Source: Microbacterium sp. LWS13-1.2 (lineage in GTDB: Bacteria; Actinomycetota; Actinomycetes; Actinomycetales; Microbacteriaceae). From it: a stretch of DNA of 64,000 bases. The stretch is from positions 4,154,001-4,218,000 of the forward strand of contig NZ_CP151632.1 in the NCBI RefSeq assembly GCF_040144835.1, in the 5' to 3' direction. Below the pieces are notes generated by a model that worked only from the letters and a program-made list of their open reading frames with translations, ran no database searches and was not told the DNA's origin. How positions within the stretch are numbered: position 1 is the stretch's first letter; every line of letters begins with the position of its first letter. The position numbers and the translations under genes were made by a program. This document shows, piece after piece, positions 54,446 through 62,730 of the stretch.

Positions 54446-55171
54446 CTACACAGGCGTTCGCACGGCGGCGAACCTGTTGCGGCGGCGCAGCGCGAACCCG
54501 AGGCGCTCGTACGCCGCGATCGCGCCGGCGTTGGAGGCCGCGGCGTGGAGCAGTGCGCGGTCGCCGCGCTGCTGGATGTGGAAGGCGACGTCCAGTACCA
54601 GGCGGGAGGCGAGACCCTGCCGCCGGTGCTCGGCGTCGACGGCGACGGCGCTGATCTCCGTCCACCCTTCGGGGTGCAGGCGCTCACCCGCCATGGCGAT
54701 GAGTCGCCCCTCGCGGCGGATGCCGACGTACCGGCCGAGCTCGTACGTGCGCGGCCGGAACGGCCCGGGCTGATTGCGTTCGACGATCGCCAGCATGTCG
54801 GCGGCGTCCTCGGCCCCGAGCAGGATCGCCTCGGCGTCGGGGCGGGTCTGCAGCGCGTCGGTCTCGACCAGCTGCACGCCCTCGCCCTGCCCGACCACCT
54901 CCCACCCGTCGGGAACCTCGCCGTCGTACCCCGACAGGCCGATCTCGGTGCCGGGACCCACGAGATCGACGAGTGCCGTCCAGACGCCGGGATCGTCCCA
55001 GGTGCGCACCGCGACGAACGGTGCGACATCCTCGGGGTAGCGACGGACCAGGTCGTCACCGATCGCGAACGAGGCGTGCGGGCCGGTCAGCGCGTGCCAG
55101 GGGGCGTTGTCGAGCACGGTGGCGCCGGCGTGGGGAGCATCGAGGGTCGTCGAGGGCGCGAGTTCAGGCAT
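54446..55171 (-). CDS. GNAT family N-acetyltransferase
   Basis: A 241-aa protein. The C-terminal half is the GNAT fold: AMAGERLHPEGWTEISAVAV, the acetyl-CoA loop EHRRQGLASRLVLDVAF (Q/RxxGxG/A) and SNAGAIAAYERLGFALRRR. The N-terminal ~100 residues are a non-homologous domain. The substrate is unknown. Convergent with yaaA, 6 nt between stops. Confidence 0.9.
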   Translation of the reverse strand: MPELAPSTTLDAPHAGATVLDNAPWHALTGPHASFAIGDDLVRRYPEDVAPFVAVRTWDDPGVWTALVDLVGPGTEIGLSGYDGEVPDGWEVVGQGEGVQLVETDALQTRPDAEAILLGAEDAADMLAIVERNQPGPFRPRTYELGRYVGIRREGRLIAMAGERLHPEGWTEISAVAVDAEHRRQGLASRLVLDVAFHIQQRGDRALLHAAASNAGAIAAYERLGFALRRRNRFAAVRTPV

Positions 55172-55281
55172 CCATCCACTCTGCCCCCGCGCTGCGGGAG
55201 CTGCAAAACGCAGCCCGTCACCGCGCGCAATGCGCGCGTATGCACCCGGCCGCGTCTCGCGCGGACCGGCAGATCCGCTCG

Positions 55282-55734
55282 TCAGCGCCGGGTGTGCTCG
55301 GCCGTGCGCTCAGTGTTCTCGGCGATCGCGATGAGGGCGACGACGGCCTCGATGACGAACCTCAGCAGGATGATCGCGAGGAAGGTGAGAACCGGCACGA
55401 CGATGATCGTCGCGACCAGGCCGCTGATGCCGGCGCCGACGTCGAACCACATGATCGAGATGGCGCCGATGAGCCCGCTGACGAAATACACGATGAACCC
55501 GATGCCGATCGCGATCAGTCCCACGAAGTAGAACACGCTCGCGAGGCGGCGGGTGATGAAGGTGCGGAACGACAGGTCGAACAGTGCGGCGAAGAAGCCG
55601 TTGCCGACCTCGCTGCTTTCGCCCCGGACCGTCGGGACGCCGGTGTCGTCGGGGTCGGCGCCGCGCGCGGCATCTGCCGCCGACTGCGGGGGCAGCGGCG
55701 GGGGAGTGGGAGCGGACGGAGTCTGGTCGGTCAT
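55282..55734 (-). CDS. DUF4282 membrane protein
   Basis: A 150-aa protein: Pro-rich N-terminus (APTPPPLPPQSA), FDLSFRTFITRRLASVFYF, then two membrane segments, VGLIAIGIGFIVYFVSGLIG and GLVATIIVVPVLTFLAIIL, and LRFVIEAVVALIAIAENT. This matches the DUF4282 family. Function unknown. Divergent from the following gene. Confidence 0.85.
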   Translation of the reverse strand: MTDQTPSAPTPPPLPPQSAADAARGADPDDTGVPTVRGESSEVGNGFFAALFDLSFRTFITRRLASVFYFVGLIAIGIGFIVYFVSGLIGAISIMWFDVGAGISGLVATIIVVPVLTFLAIILLRFVIEAVVALIAIAENTERTAEHTRR

Positions 55735-55917
55735 AGCGGCCCTTCGGTCGGCAGTTGCTGCTCAGGCTATCCACCGGCGCTCAAGGGGGCCATCCCCCGA
55801 TATGACCTCAATGCTGACAGGCGGCTGAGAGCGTCGCTAGCATGTGTCCAGCGGAGCAGGGGCTCCGCGGACGCGCCCGACGCGTCCCGAATCGACTCTC
55901 TCGGAGGTCGCTGCACC

Positions 55918-56733
55918 ATGACCATGGACTACAACGACGGCAGCGGGGCAGGGGCGCTCATCGCCTGGCTCGTCCTCGCGCCATTCTTCTTCCTGCTCGC
56001 GATCGCCGGATACGTCATCGGCTCCTGGTTCCTGATGAAGGTGTTCGACAAGGCGGGTGTGCAGGGGCGCTGGCGCGCGTGGGTGCCGGTGTACAACACC
56101 CTGATCTTCGTCAAGCTCGGCGACCTCAACCCGTGGTGGCTGCTGGCGCTGTGGGGCGGCGGGATCGTGCTCGGCTGGGTGCCGGTGCTCGGCTCCCTCA
56201 TCGGCCTCGCCGCATTCCTCTACACCCTCCTGGCCGCCTGGCGCGTCGGGCTGAAGCTGCAGAAGGAGGCCGTCTGGCTCATCCTCTACTTCTTCCTCGC
56301 CATCGTCTGGCTCGGCATCAACGCGTTCGACCGCTCGCGCTGGAACACCGCGATCCCCGCGGCGCCGTGGGCGGGCAACTTCCTCGCCGACAAGACGGTG
56401 TGGTCGGGCATCCCGCCGCAGATGCCTGCCGGCGGCTACCCCGCCAACCCGGCCACCGCGCCCGGATACGGCGCCCCTGCCGGCTACCAGCCCCCGGCCG
56501 GCTACACCGCGCCGCCTGCGCCGCCCGCCGGGTACAGCGCGCCGCCTGCGCCGCCCGCTGGCTACACGCCGCCGCCCGCTGCTCCCGCCGCACCGGCTGC
56601 TCCCGTGCCGCCGCCGGCCGCGCCGCCGGCCGCTGCCGAGCCTCCCGTGGCGCCGGCGTCGGCACCCGAGGCGCCCGCGGCACCTGAGCCGCCGGCGACC
56701 GAGCCGCCCGCTCCGGAGGCTCCGAAGCAGTAA
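55918..56733 (+). CDS. DUF5684-like membrane protein with Pro-rich tail
   Basis: A 271-aa protein with about four membrane segments (IAWLVLAPFFFLLAIAGYVI, WWLLALWGGGIVLGWVPVLG, AAFLYTLLAAW, WLILYFFLAIVWLGINAF) with the family signature VFDKAGVQGRWRAWVPVYNT, and a long cytoplasmic or surface tail rich in P, A and G with repeats PPAGY(T/S). Family function unknown; such tails are often for protein contacts. GGAGG precedes the ATG at 55918. Confidence 0.8.
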   Translation: MTMDYNDGSGAGALIAWLVLAPFFFLLAIAGYVIGSWFLMKVFDKAGVQGRWRAWVPVYNTLIFVKLGDLNPWWLLALWGGGIVLGWVPVLGSLIGLAAFLYTLLAAWRVGLKLQKEAVWLILYFFLAIVWLGINAFDRSRWNTAIPAAPWAGNFLADKTVWSGIPPQMPAGGYPANPATAPGYGAPAGYQPPAGYTAPPAPPAGYSAPPAPPAGYTPPPAAPAAPAAPVPPPAAPPAAAEPPVAPASAPEAPAAPEPPATEPPAPEAPKQ

Positions 56734-56742
56734 GCACTTCCG

Positions 56743-56772
56743 ACGGCCCCTCGTCGCACGGCGAGGGGCTGT
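56743..56772 (+). terminator. Hairpin terminator after the Pro-rich membrane protein
   Basis: Left arm 56743-56753 (ACGGCCCCTCG), right arm 56762-56772 (CGAGGGGCTGT), 11 bp with one G-U pair and an 8-nt loop, 9 nt after the stop codon. Confidence 0.75.
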
Positions 56773-56874
56773 CGTGCGCGTGCGGGTGCGGCCGCGCATC
56801 CCGTGGACGCGCACTGGAGCGGGAGACGACGACAGCGGCGGAGCAGCATCCGCGAGCGGGGATAACGTGGACGT

Positions 56875-57858
56875 ATGACCTCCACTGTTCCCCTGCGGCG
56901 CGTCGGCGCGTCCGGCATGCTCGCCTCCGCTGTCGGCCTCGGCTGCAACAACTTCGGCCGCGAAGGCACGCGCACCGAGACCCTCGAGGGCACGCGCGCG
57001 GTGCTGGATGCCGCGATCGACGCGGGTGTGACGTTCCTCGACACGGCCGACATGTACGGCGGCGAGCCGGGTCAGTCCGAGACGCTCATGGGCGAGGCGC
57101 TCCGCGGGCGTCGCGATCAGGTGACGCTGGCCACCAAGTTCGGGCACCCCGGCCGCGACATGGGGTATCCGCCGTCGGGCGCCAAGGGCTCGCGGTCGTA
57201 CGTGCGACGCGCGGTGGAGGCATCCCTCACGCGCCTGCAGACGGACTGGATCGATCTGTACCAGCTGCACGTGCCCGACAACGACACGCCCATCGAAGAG
57301 ACGCTCGACGCGCTGGCTGACCTGGTGCGCGAGGGGAAGGTGCGCTACATCGGGCACTCGAACTTCTCGGGGTGGCAGATCGCCGAGGCGCACTTCACCG
57401 CGCTCATGCGCCACGGCGTGCCGTTCGTCTCGTCGCAGAACCAGTACAGCCTGCTCTCGCGCGACGCCGAGCGGAACGTGCTGCGGGCCGTCGAGCGCTA
57501 CCGCCTCGGCTTCTTCCCGTACTTTCCGCTGCACAACGGGCTGCTCACCGGCAAGTTCACGCGGGATGCCGCGCCGGCTGACACCCGCATCATCCGGCAG
57601 CGGCGGCACATCTACGACGACGCGCCGTGGGACGCTCTCGAGGCCTTCCAGAAGTTCTGCGACGAGCGCGGCATCACCATGCTCGAGGCCACCTTCGGAT
57701 GGCTGCTGTCGCACCCCGCGCTCTCGAGCGTCATCGCCGGCGCGACGACGCCCGAGCAGGTCCGGGCGAACGCGGCAGCGGCGTCGGCGTGGACGCCGTC
57801 GGAGGCCGATCTCGCGACGATCGACGGCCTGTTCCCGCCGCCGGAGACCGCGGCCTGA
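56875..57858 (+). CDS. Aldo/keto reductase
   Basis: A 327-aa NADPH-dependent oxidoreductase of the AKR superfamily. Catalytic Asp and Tyr are in FLDTADMYGGEPGQSE, Lys in VTLATKFGHPG and His in IDLYQLHVPDND; the C-terminal cofactor loop is SSVIAGATTPEQVRANAAAA. A -10-like TAACGT (56863-56868) lies 6 nt before the ATG, a probable leaderless start. Substrate unknown. Confidence 0.92.
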   Translation: MTSTVPLRRVGASGMLASAVGLGCNNFGREGTRTETLEGTRAVLDAAIDAGVTFLDTADMYGGEPGQSETLMGEALRGRRDQVTLATKFGHPGRDMGYPPSGAKGSRSYVRRAVEASLTRLQTDWIDLYQLHVPDNDTPIEETLDALADLVREGKVRYIGHSNFSGWQIAEAHFTALMRHGVPFVSSQNQYSLLSRDAERNVLRAVERYRLGFFPYFPLHNGLLTGKFTRDAAPADTRIIRQRRHIYDDAPWDALEAFQKFCDERGITMLEATFGWLLSHPALSSVIAGATTPEQVRANAAAASAWTPSEADLATIDGLFPPPETAA

Positions 57859-57995
57859 CGGTCTCGCGCACGCCTGGGGGCGAGTTCGCCCACGGCGTAC
57901 GCCACGGCTTGTCGCTGCAGCGGACCCAGGCGTAGCGTCACTTCTCGTGCGCGGTCCGCGGGAGCGGACGGGTTCCGCGCGCCGAAAGGACCGTC

Positions 57996-59729
57996 GTGCT
58001 CGGGAAGCTCCTGGTTCGGTATCTCAGCCCGGCATGGCCGCTCATCGTGGCCGTCGTCGTGTTCCAGCTCGCGCAGTCGATCGCATCGCTGTGGCTGCCG
58101 ACGCTCAACGCCGACATCATCGACAACGGCGTCGTGACCGGCGACATCCCCTACATCTGGTCGACCGGCGGCTTCATGCTGATCGTCAGCCTTGTGCAGG
58201 TCGTGTGCGCGATCATCGCGGTGTACTTCGGCTCTCGGCTGGCGATGGGAATGGGCCGCGACCTGCGCGGCGATCTCTTCCATCGCGTCGTCGCGTTCTC
58301 GCAGCGCGAGGTGGGGCAGTTCGGCGCGCCGTCGCTCATCACCCGCAACACCAACGACGTGCAGCAGGTGCAGATGCTGGCGCAGGTGTCGGCGACGCTG
58401 ATGATCTCCGCGCCGATGCTCGCGATCGGCGGCGTGATCCTGGCGGTCAGCCAGGACGTCGGCCTGTCGTGGCTGATGGCGGTGGCCATCCCGGTGCTGC
58501 TCATCATCGTCGGGCTGATCGTGTGGCGCATGGTGCCCGCGTTCACCCAGATGCAGAAGCGGATCGACCGCGTGAACCAGATCATGCGCGAGCAGCTCAC
58601 CGGCATCCGCGTGGTGCGCGCGTTCGTGCGCGAGCGTCAGGAGCGTGCGCGCTTCGAGCGCGCCAGCGACGACGTCAAGGACACGGCGCTGCGCGCCGGC
58701 AACCTGATGGCCCTGATGTTCCCCGCCGTCATGCTGGTCATGAACCTCTCGAGCGTCGCGGTCATCTGGTTCGGCGCCTTCCAGGTGCAGAACAGCGGCG
58801 TGCAGATCGGCACGCTGTTCGCCTTCCTCACCTACCTGATGCAGATCCTCATGGGCGTCATGATGGCGACGTTCATGTTCGTCATGATCCCGCGTGCCGC
58901 CGTCTGCGCGAACCGCATCGGCGAGGTGCTCGAGGCCGAGGCCTCGGTGTCGGCACCGGCGGTGGCGGCATCGGCTCCCGCTCCCGAAGGACGGATCGAG
59001 TTCGACCACGTCGACTTCGCCTACCCGGGCGCCGAGGACGCGGTCCTGCACGATCTGACGTTCACGATCGAGCCCGGCACGACGACGGCGGTCATCGGCT
59101 CGACCGGTGCGGGCAAGACGACCCTGATCAGTCTCGTACCGCGCCTGTTCGACGTCACGGCGGGCAGCGTCCGCATCGACGGCGTCGATGTGCGCGACTA
59201 CGACCCCGACGAGCTGTGGACGCGCGTCGGACTCGTGCCGCAGCGCGCCTTCCTGTTCTCAGGCACCATCGCGTCGAACCTGCGCTACGGCGACCATGAC
59301 GCGACCGACGAGCAGCTGTGGAACGCGCTCGAGCTCGCCCAGGCGGCCGACTTCGTCCGGGCGATGCCCGACGGCCTCGAGGCGCAGATCGCTCAGGGCG
59401 GCTTGAACGTCTCGGGCGGGCAGCGGCAGCGGCTCGCGATCACGCGAGCACTCGTGAAACGCCCCGAGGCCTACATCTTCGACGACTCCTTCTCAGCTCT
59501 CGATCTGCGGACGGATGCCGAACTCCGGCGAGCGCTGGACACGCACCTGCCCGACGCGACCAGGCTCGTCGTCGCGCAGCGCGTGTCGACCATCCAGCAC
59601 GCCGATCAGATCGTCGTGCTCGACCACGGACGCATCGTCGGCATCGGCCGGCACGACGACCTCGTCGAGACGTGCGACACGTACCGCGAGATCGTCGAAT
59701 CCCAGCTCGCGGCGGAGGCGGCAGCATGA
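57996..59729 (+). CDS. ABC exporter half-transporter, degenerate-site subunit
   Basis: A 577-aa permease plus ATPase. N-terminal six-helix exporter domain, ATPase from about 330: Walker A GSTGAGKTTLISLV, signature NVSGGQRQRLAITRA (intact), but Walker B is YIFDDSFSALD, with Asp in place of the catalytic Glu, and the switch His is Gln (VVAQRVSTI). This is the degenerate half of a heterodimeric exporter such as TM287/288 or BmrCD. GAAAGGA precedes the GTG; the stop overlaps the partner start (ATGA). Confidence 0.94.
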   Translation: MLGKLLVRYLSPAWPLIVAVVVFQLAQSIASLWLPTLNADIIDNGVVTGDIPYIWSTGGFMLIVSLVQVVCAIIAVYFGSRLAMGMGRDLRGDLFHRVVAFSQREVGQFGAPSLITRNTNDVQQVQMLAQVSATLMISAPMLAIGGVILAVSQDVGLSWLMAVAIPVLLIIVGLIVWRMVPAFTQMQKRIDRVNQIMREQLTGIRVVRAFVRERQERARFERASDDVKDTALRAGNLMALMFPAVMLVMNLSSVAVIWFGAFQVQNSGVQIGTLFAFLTYLMQILMGVMMATFMFVMIPRAAVCANRIGEVLEAEASVSAPAVAASAPAPEGRIEFDHVDFAYPGAEDAVLHDLTFTIEPGTTTAVIGSTGAGKTTLISLVPRLFDVTAGSVRIDGVDVRDYDPDELWTRVGLVPQRAFLFSGTIASNLRYGDHDATDEQLWNALELAQAADFVRAMPDGLEAQIAQGGLNVSGGQRQRLAITRALVKRPEAYIFDDSFSALDLRTDAELRRALDTHLPDATRLVVAQRVSTIQHADQIVVLDHGRIVGIGRHDDLVETCDTYREIVESQLAAEAAA

Positions 59730-61777
59730 GCAGCGCGCAGAACTCGCGGCCGGCTCCGGTCGGGCCGCGCGGCGGTCCCTTCGGCGGCGCCGGCGCGCCG
59801 GCGGCGAAGGCCGACAACTTCGGACCGAGCGCCAAGCGCCTTCTCGGCACCCTGCGCTCGGAGATGCCGCGGCTCATCGTCGTGCTCGTGTTCAGCATCC
59901 TGTCGGTCACCCTGTCGGTGATCGGCCCGAAGCTGCTCGGCGAAGGCACCAACGTCGTCTTCGCCGGCTTCATCTCGCTGCAGGTGCCGGAGGGGGCGAC
60001 CCAGCAGCAGGTGGTCGATCAGCTCGCGGCCTCGGGCAACCAGGACCAGGCGAACATGATCGCCGCGATGGACTTCGTCCCGGGCGCCGGCATCGACTTC
60101 CATCAGCTGGCGCGCATCCTCGCGCTCGTGCTCGCCGTCTACGTCTTCTCGAGCATCTTCGGATGGCTCCAGGCGCGCATCCTCAACGGAGTGGTGCAGC
60201 GCTCGATGCATCGCCTGCGCCTGCAGGTCGAAGACAAGGTGCACCGCCTGCCGCTGTCGTACTTCGACCGCGTGCAGCGCGGCGAGCTGCTCAGCCGCGT
60301 GACGAACGACGTCGACAACATCGGGCAGACGATGCAGCAGACGCTGTCGCAGGTCGTCATCTCGCTGCTGACCGTGATCGGCGTGCTGACGATGATGTTC
60401 ATCATCTCGCCGCTGCTGGCCGTCATCGCCCTGGTCACGATCCCGCTGACGATCCTCATCACGGTGCTCGTCGCCCGACGCTCGCAGAAGCTCTTCGTGC
60501 AGCAGTGGAAGACGACCGGCGTGCTCAACGCCCGCGTCGAGGAGACGTTCTCGGGCCACTCGATCGTGAAGGTGTTCGGCCACCAGAAGGAGGTCGAGTC
60601 CGACTTCCGTACCGAGAACGAGGAGCTGTACCGCAACAGCTTCGGCGCGCAGTTCCTGTCGGGCGTGATCATGCCCGCCATGATGTTCATCGGCAACCTC
60701 GTGTACGTCGCGATCGCCGTCGTCGGCGGCCTGCAGGTGGCCGCAGGACTGCTGTCGATCGGCGACGTCCAGGCGTTCATCCAGTACTCGCGCCAGTTCA
60801 CGCAGCCGCTCAGCCAGCTCGGCTCCATGGCGAACCTGCTGCAGTCCGGCGTCGCGAGCGCCGAGCGGGTGTTCGAACTGCTCGACGAAGACGAGCAGAC
60901 GCCCGATGACGACCCCGCCGAGACGGCGCCCGAAGAGGCCAGCCGCCTCGAGTTCGAAGACGTCTCGTTCCGCTACGTCGCCGACAAGCCGCTCATCGAC
61001 GGCCTGACTCTCGCCGCACGGCCGGGGAGCACGGTTGCGATCGTCGGCCCGACCGGTGCCGGCAAGACGACCCTCGTGAACCTCATCATGCGCTTCTACG
61101 ACGTCGATTCGGGATCCATCACGCTCGACGGCGTAGACACCCGCCGCATGACGCGCGACGACCTGCGTGCGCGCACGGGCATGGTGCTGCAGGACACGTG
61201 GCTCTTCTCGGGCACCATCCGCGAGAACATCGCCTACGGACGCCCCGAGGCCTCGGAGGAGGAGATCGTCGCCGCGGCGACGGCCGCCTATGTCGACCGC
61301 TTCGTGCACGCGCTGCCCGAGGGCTACGACACGGTGCTCGACGACGAGGCGACGAGCCTGAGCGTGGGGGAGCGGCAGCTCATCACCATCGCGCGCGCGT
61401 TCCTGGCCGATCCGCGCATCCTCATCCTCGATGAGGCGACCTCGTCGGTCGACACCCGCACCGAGCTGCTGATCCAGCGTGCGATGTCGCGACTCCGCGA
61501 GGACCGCACGGCCTTCGTCATCGCCCACCGGCTGTCCACGATCCGGGATGCCGACCTCATCCTCGTGATGGAGAACGGCGCGATCGTCGAGCAGGGTTCT
61601 CACACCGAGCTGCTGGCGGTGAAGGGCGCCTACTGGCGGCTGTACAACGCCCAGTTCGAAGGCGCGGCGGAAGATGAGGACCTGGTGCCGGTGTCGACCG
61701 TGCCTCTGGCGGCCCCGCCGACCACGGCGCAGATCGTGGTGGAAGCGCTCGCCGAGTCCGAGGACGCCGTGGAGTAA
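59726..61777 (+). CDS. ABC exporter half-transporter, catalytic subunit
   Basis: A 683-aa permease plus ATPase, partner of the preceding gene. A 30-residue Gly/Pro-rich N-terminus, an extra extracytoplasmic-type segment in the first helical pair (LQVPEGATQQQVVDQLAASG), then the exporter core and ATPase: Walker A GPTGAGKTTLVNLI, Walker B ILILDEATSSVD (intact Glu), switch His in FVIAHRLSTI, but the signature is LSVGERQ rather than LSGGQ. Together the two genes make one normal and one degenerate ATP site. The long acidic C-terminal tail is unusual. The substrate is unknown. Confidence 0.94.
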   Translation: MSSAQNSRPAPVGPRGGPFGGAGAPAAKADNFGPSAKRLLGTLRSEMPRLIVVLVFSILSVTLSVIGPKLLGEGTNVVFAGFISLQVPEGATQQQVVDQLAASGNQDQANMIAAMDFVPGAGIDFHQLARILALVLAVYVFSSIFGWLQARILNGVVQRSMHRLRLQVEDKVHRLPLSYFDRVQRGELLSRVTNDVDNIGQTMQQTLSQVVISLLTVIGVLTMMFIISPLLAVIALVTIPLTILITVLVARRSQKLFVQQWKTTGVLNARVEETFSGHSIVKVFGHQKEVESDFRTENEELYRNSFGAQFLSGVIMPAMMFIGNLVYVAIAVVGGLQVAAGLLSIGDVQAFIQYSRQFTQPLSQLGSMANLLQSGVASAERVFELLDEDEQTPDDDPAETAPEEASRLEFEDVSFRYVADKPLIDGLTLAARPGSTVAIVGPTGAGKTTLVNLIMRFYDVDSGSITLDGVDTRRMTRDDLRARTGMVLQDTWLFSGTIRENIAYGRPEASEEEIVAAATAAYVDRFVHALPEGYDTVLDDEATSLSVGERQLITIARAFLADPRILILDEATSSVDTRTELLIQRAMSRLREDRTAFVIAHRLSTIRDADLILVMENGAIVEQGSHTELLAVKGAYWRLYNAQFEGAAEDEDLVPVSTVPLAAPPTTAQIVVEALAESEDAVE

Positions 61778-61839
61778 CCCACTAGTATGTGAGGACGCGG
61801 GGCGAAGGGTCACCGTGCAGCGGACGGGGAGGACACGGC

Positions 61840-62664
61840 GTGCCGGAGCTTTCCACCGAGTCTCTCGCCGTTCCGGTGCCTGGCGGCGTGCTGGAGCTCT
61901 CGTGGGCCGCCGTGACCGACACCGGTCGCCGCCGCGAGGTGAACCAGGACGCGATGTTCGCCTCGTATCCGCTCTTCGTCGTCGCGGACGGCATGGGCGG
62001 ACACGTCGGCGGTGAGATCGCCAGCGCGAGCACCATCGAACGCCTCCGCGCGGTCGCCGACAGCGGCCATGTGTCGACGAAGACGATCGAGAAGGCGCTG
62101 GCGCGCGCGGTCAAGGACATCGGGTCGCACCCCGAGGCCACCGACGACGGCACCGGCACCACGGTCACCGGCGTGTTCCTCGACACGACGGGCGACGCGG
62201 CGCATTGGGTGACGCTCAACATCGGGGACTCGCGGGTGTACCTGCTGCGCGACGGCGCGATCGTGCAGATCACGACCGACCACTCGGTCGTGCAGGAGCT
62301 GGTCGCCGCCGGCCGCCTCAGCCCCGAAGAGGCCGAGAACCACCCCTACGGCAACGTCATCACACGCGCCGTCGGCCCGAGCGAGGGCGTCACGCCCGAC
62401 TACGTCCGGCTGGACGTGGCGGAGGGGGATCGCTTCGTCATCTGCTCGGACGGGTTGACCAAAGAGTTGACCGACTACGGCATCCGTCACTTCCTCGACG
62501 AGAACGCGGATCCCGCCGACGCCGCATCGGCGATGCTCGAGGCCGCACTCGAGAACGGCGGGCGCGACAACATCACGGTCATCGTGCTCGACGTCGGCCA
62601 TCCTGCGGAGGCTTCCTCCGACGATGGATCGTCGGATGACGACTCCTCCCCAGCCGCGGAGTGA
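61840..62664 (+). CDS. PP2C-type Ser/Thr protein phosphatase
   Basis: A 274-aa metal-dependent phosphatase: RREVNQDAMFAS, VVADGMGGHVGGEIAS (metal Asp motif), LNIGDSRVYLLRDG, FVICSDGLTKELTDYG and GGRDNITVIVLDV, the complete set of PP2C signatures. GTG 61840 follows GGGGAGGA; a TAGTAT -10-like box at 61783-61788 supports transcription starting upstream of it. It precedes the FtsK/EccC-like gene and may act on the same pathway, as PP2C proteins are often linked to type VII secretion or cell-division kinases; that link is inferred. Confidence 0.93.
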   Translation: MPELSTESLAVPVPGGVLELSWAAVTDTGRRREVNQDAMFASYPLFVVADGMGGHVGGEIASASTIERLRAVADSGHVSTKTIEKALARAVKDIGSHPEATDDGTGTTVTGVFLDTTGDAAHWVTLNIGDSRVYLLRDGAIVQITTDHSVVQELVAAGRLSPEEAENHPYGNVITRAVGPSEGVTPDYVRLDVAEGDRFVICSDGLTKELTDYGIRHFLDENADPADAASAMLEAALENGGRDNITVIVLDVGHPAEASSDDGSSDDDSSPAAE

Positions 62665-62730
62665 GCCAGGGGATCCACAGATCCCCGTCCTCGTCGTCCA
62701 CGACAGCCCCGTGCCCGATGGACTGGGTCC

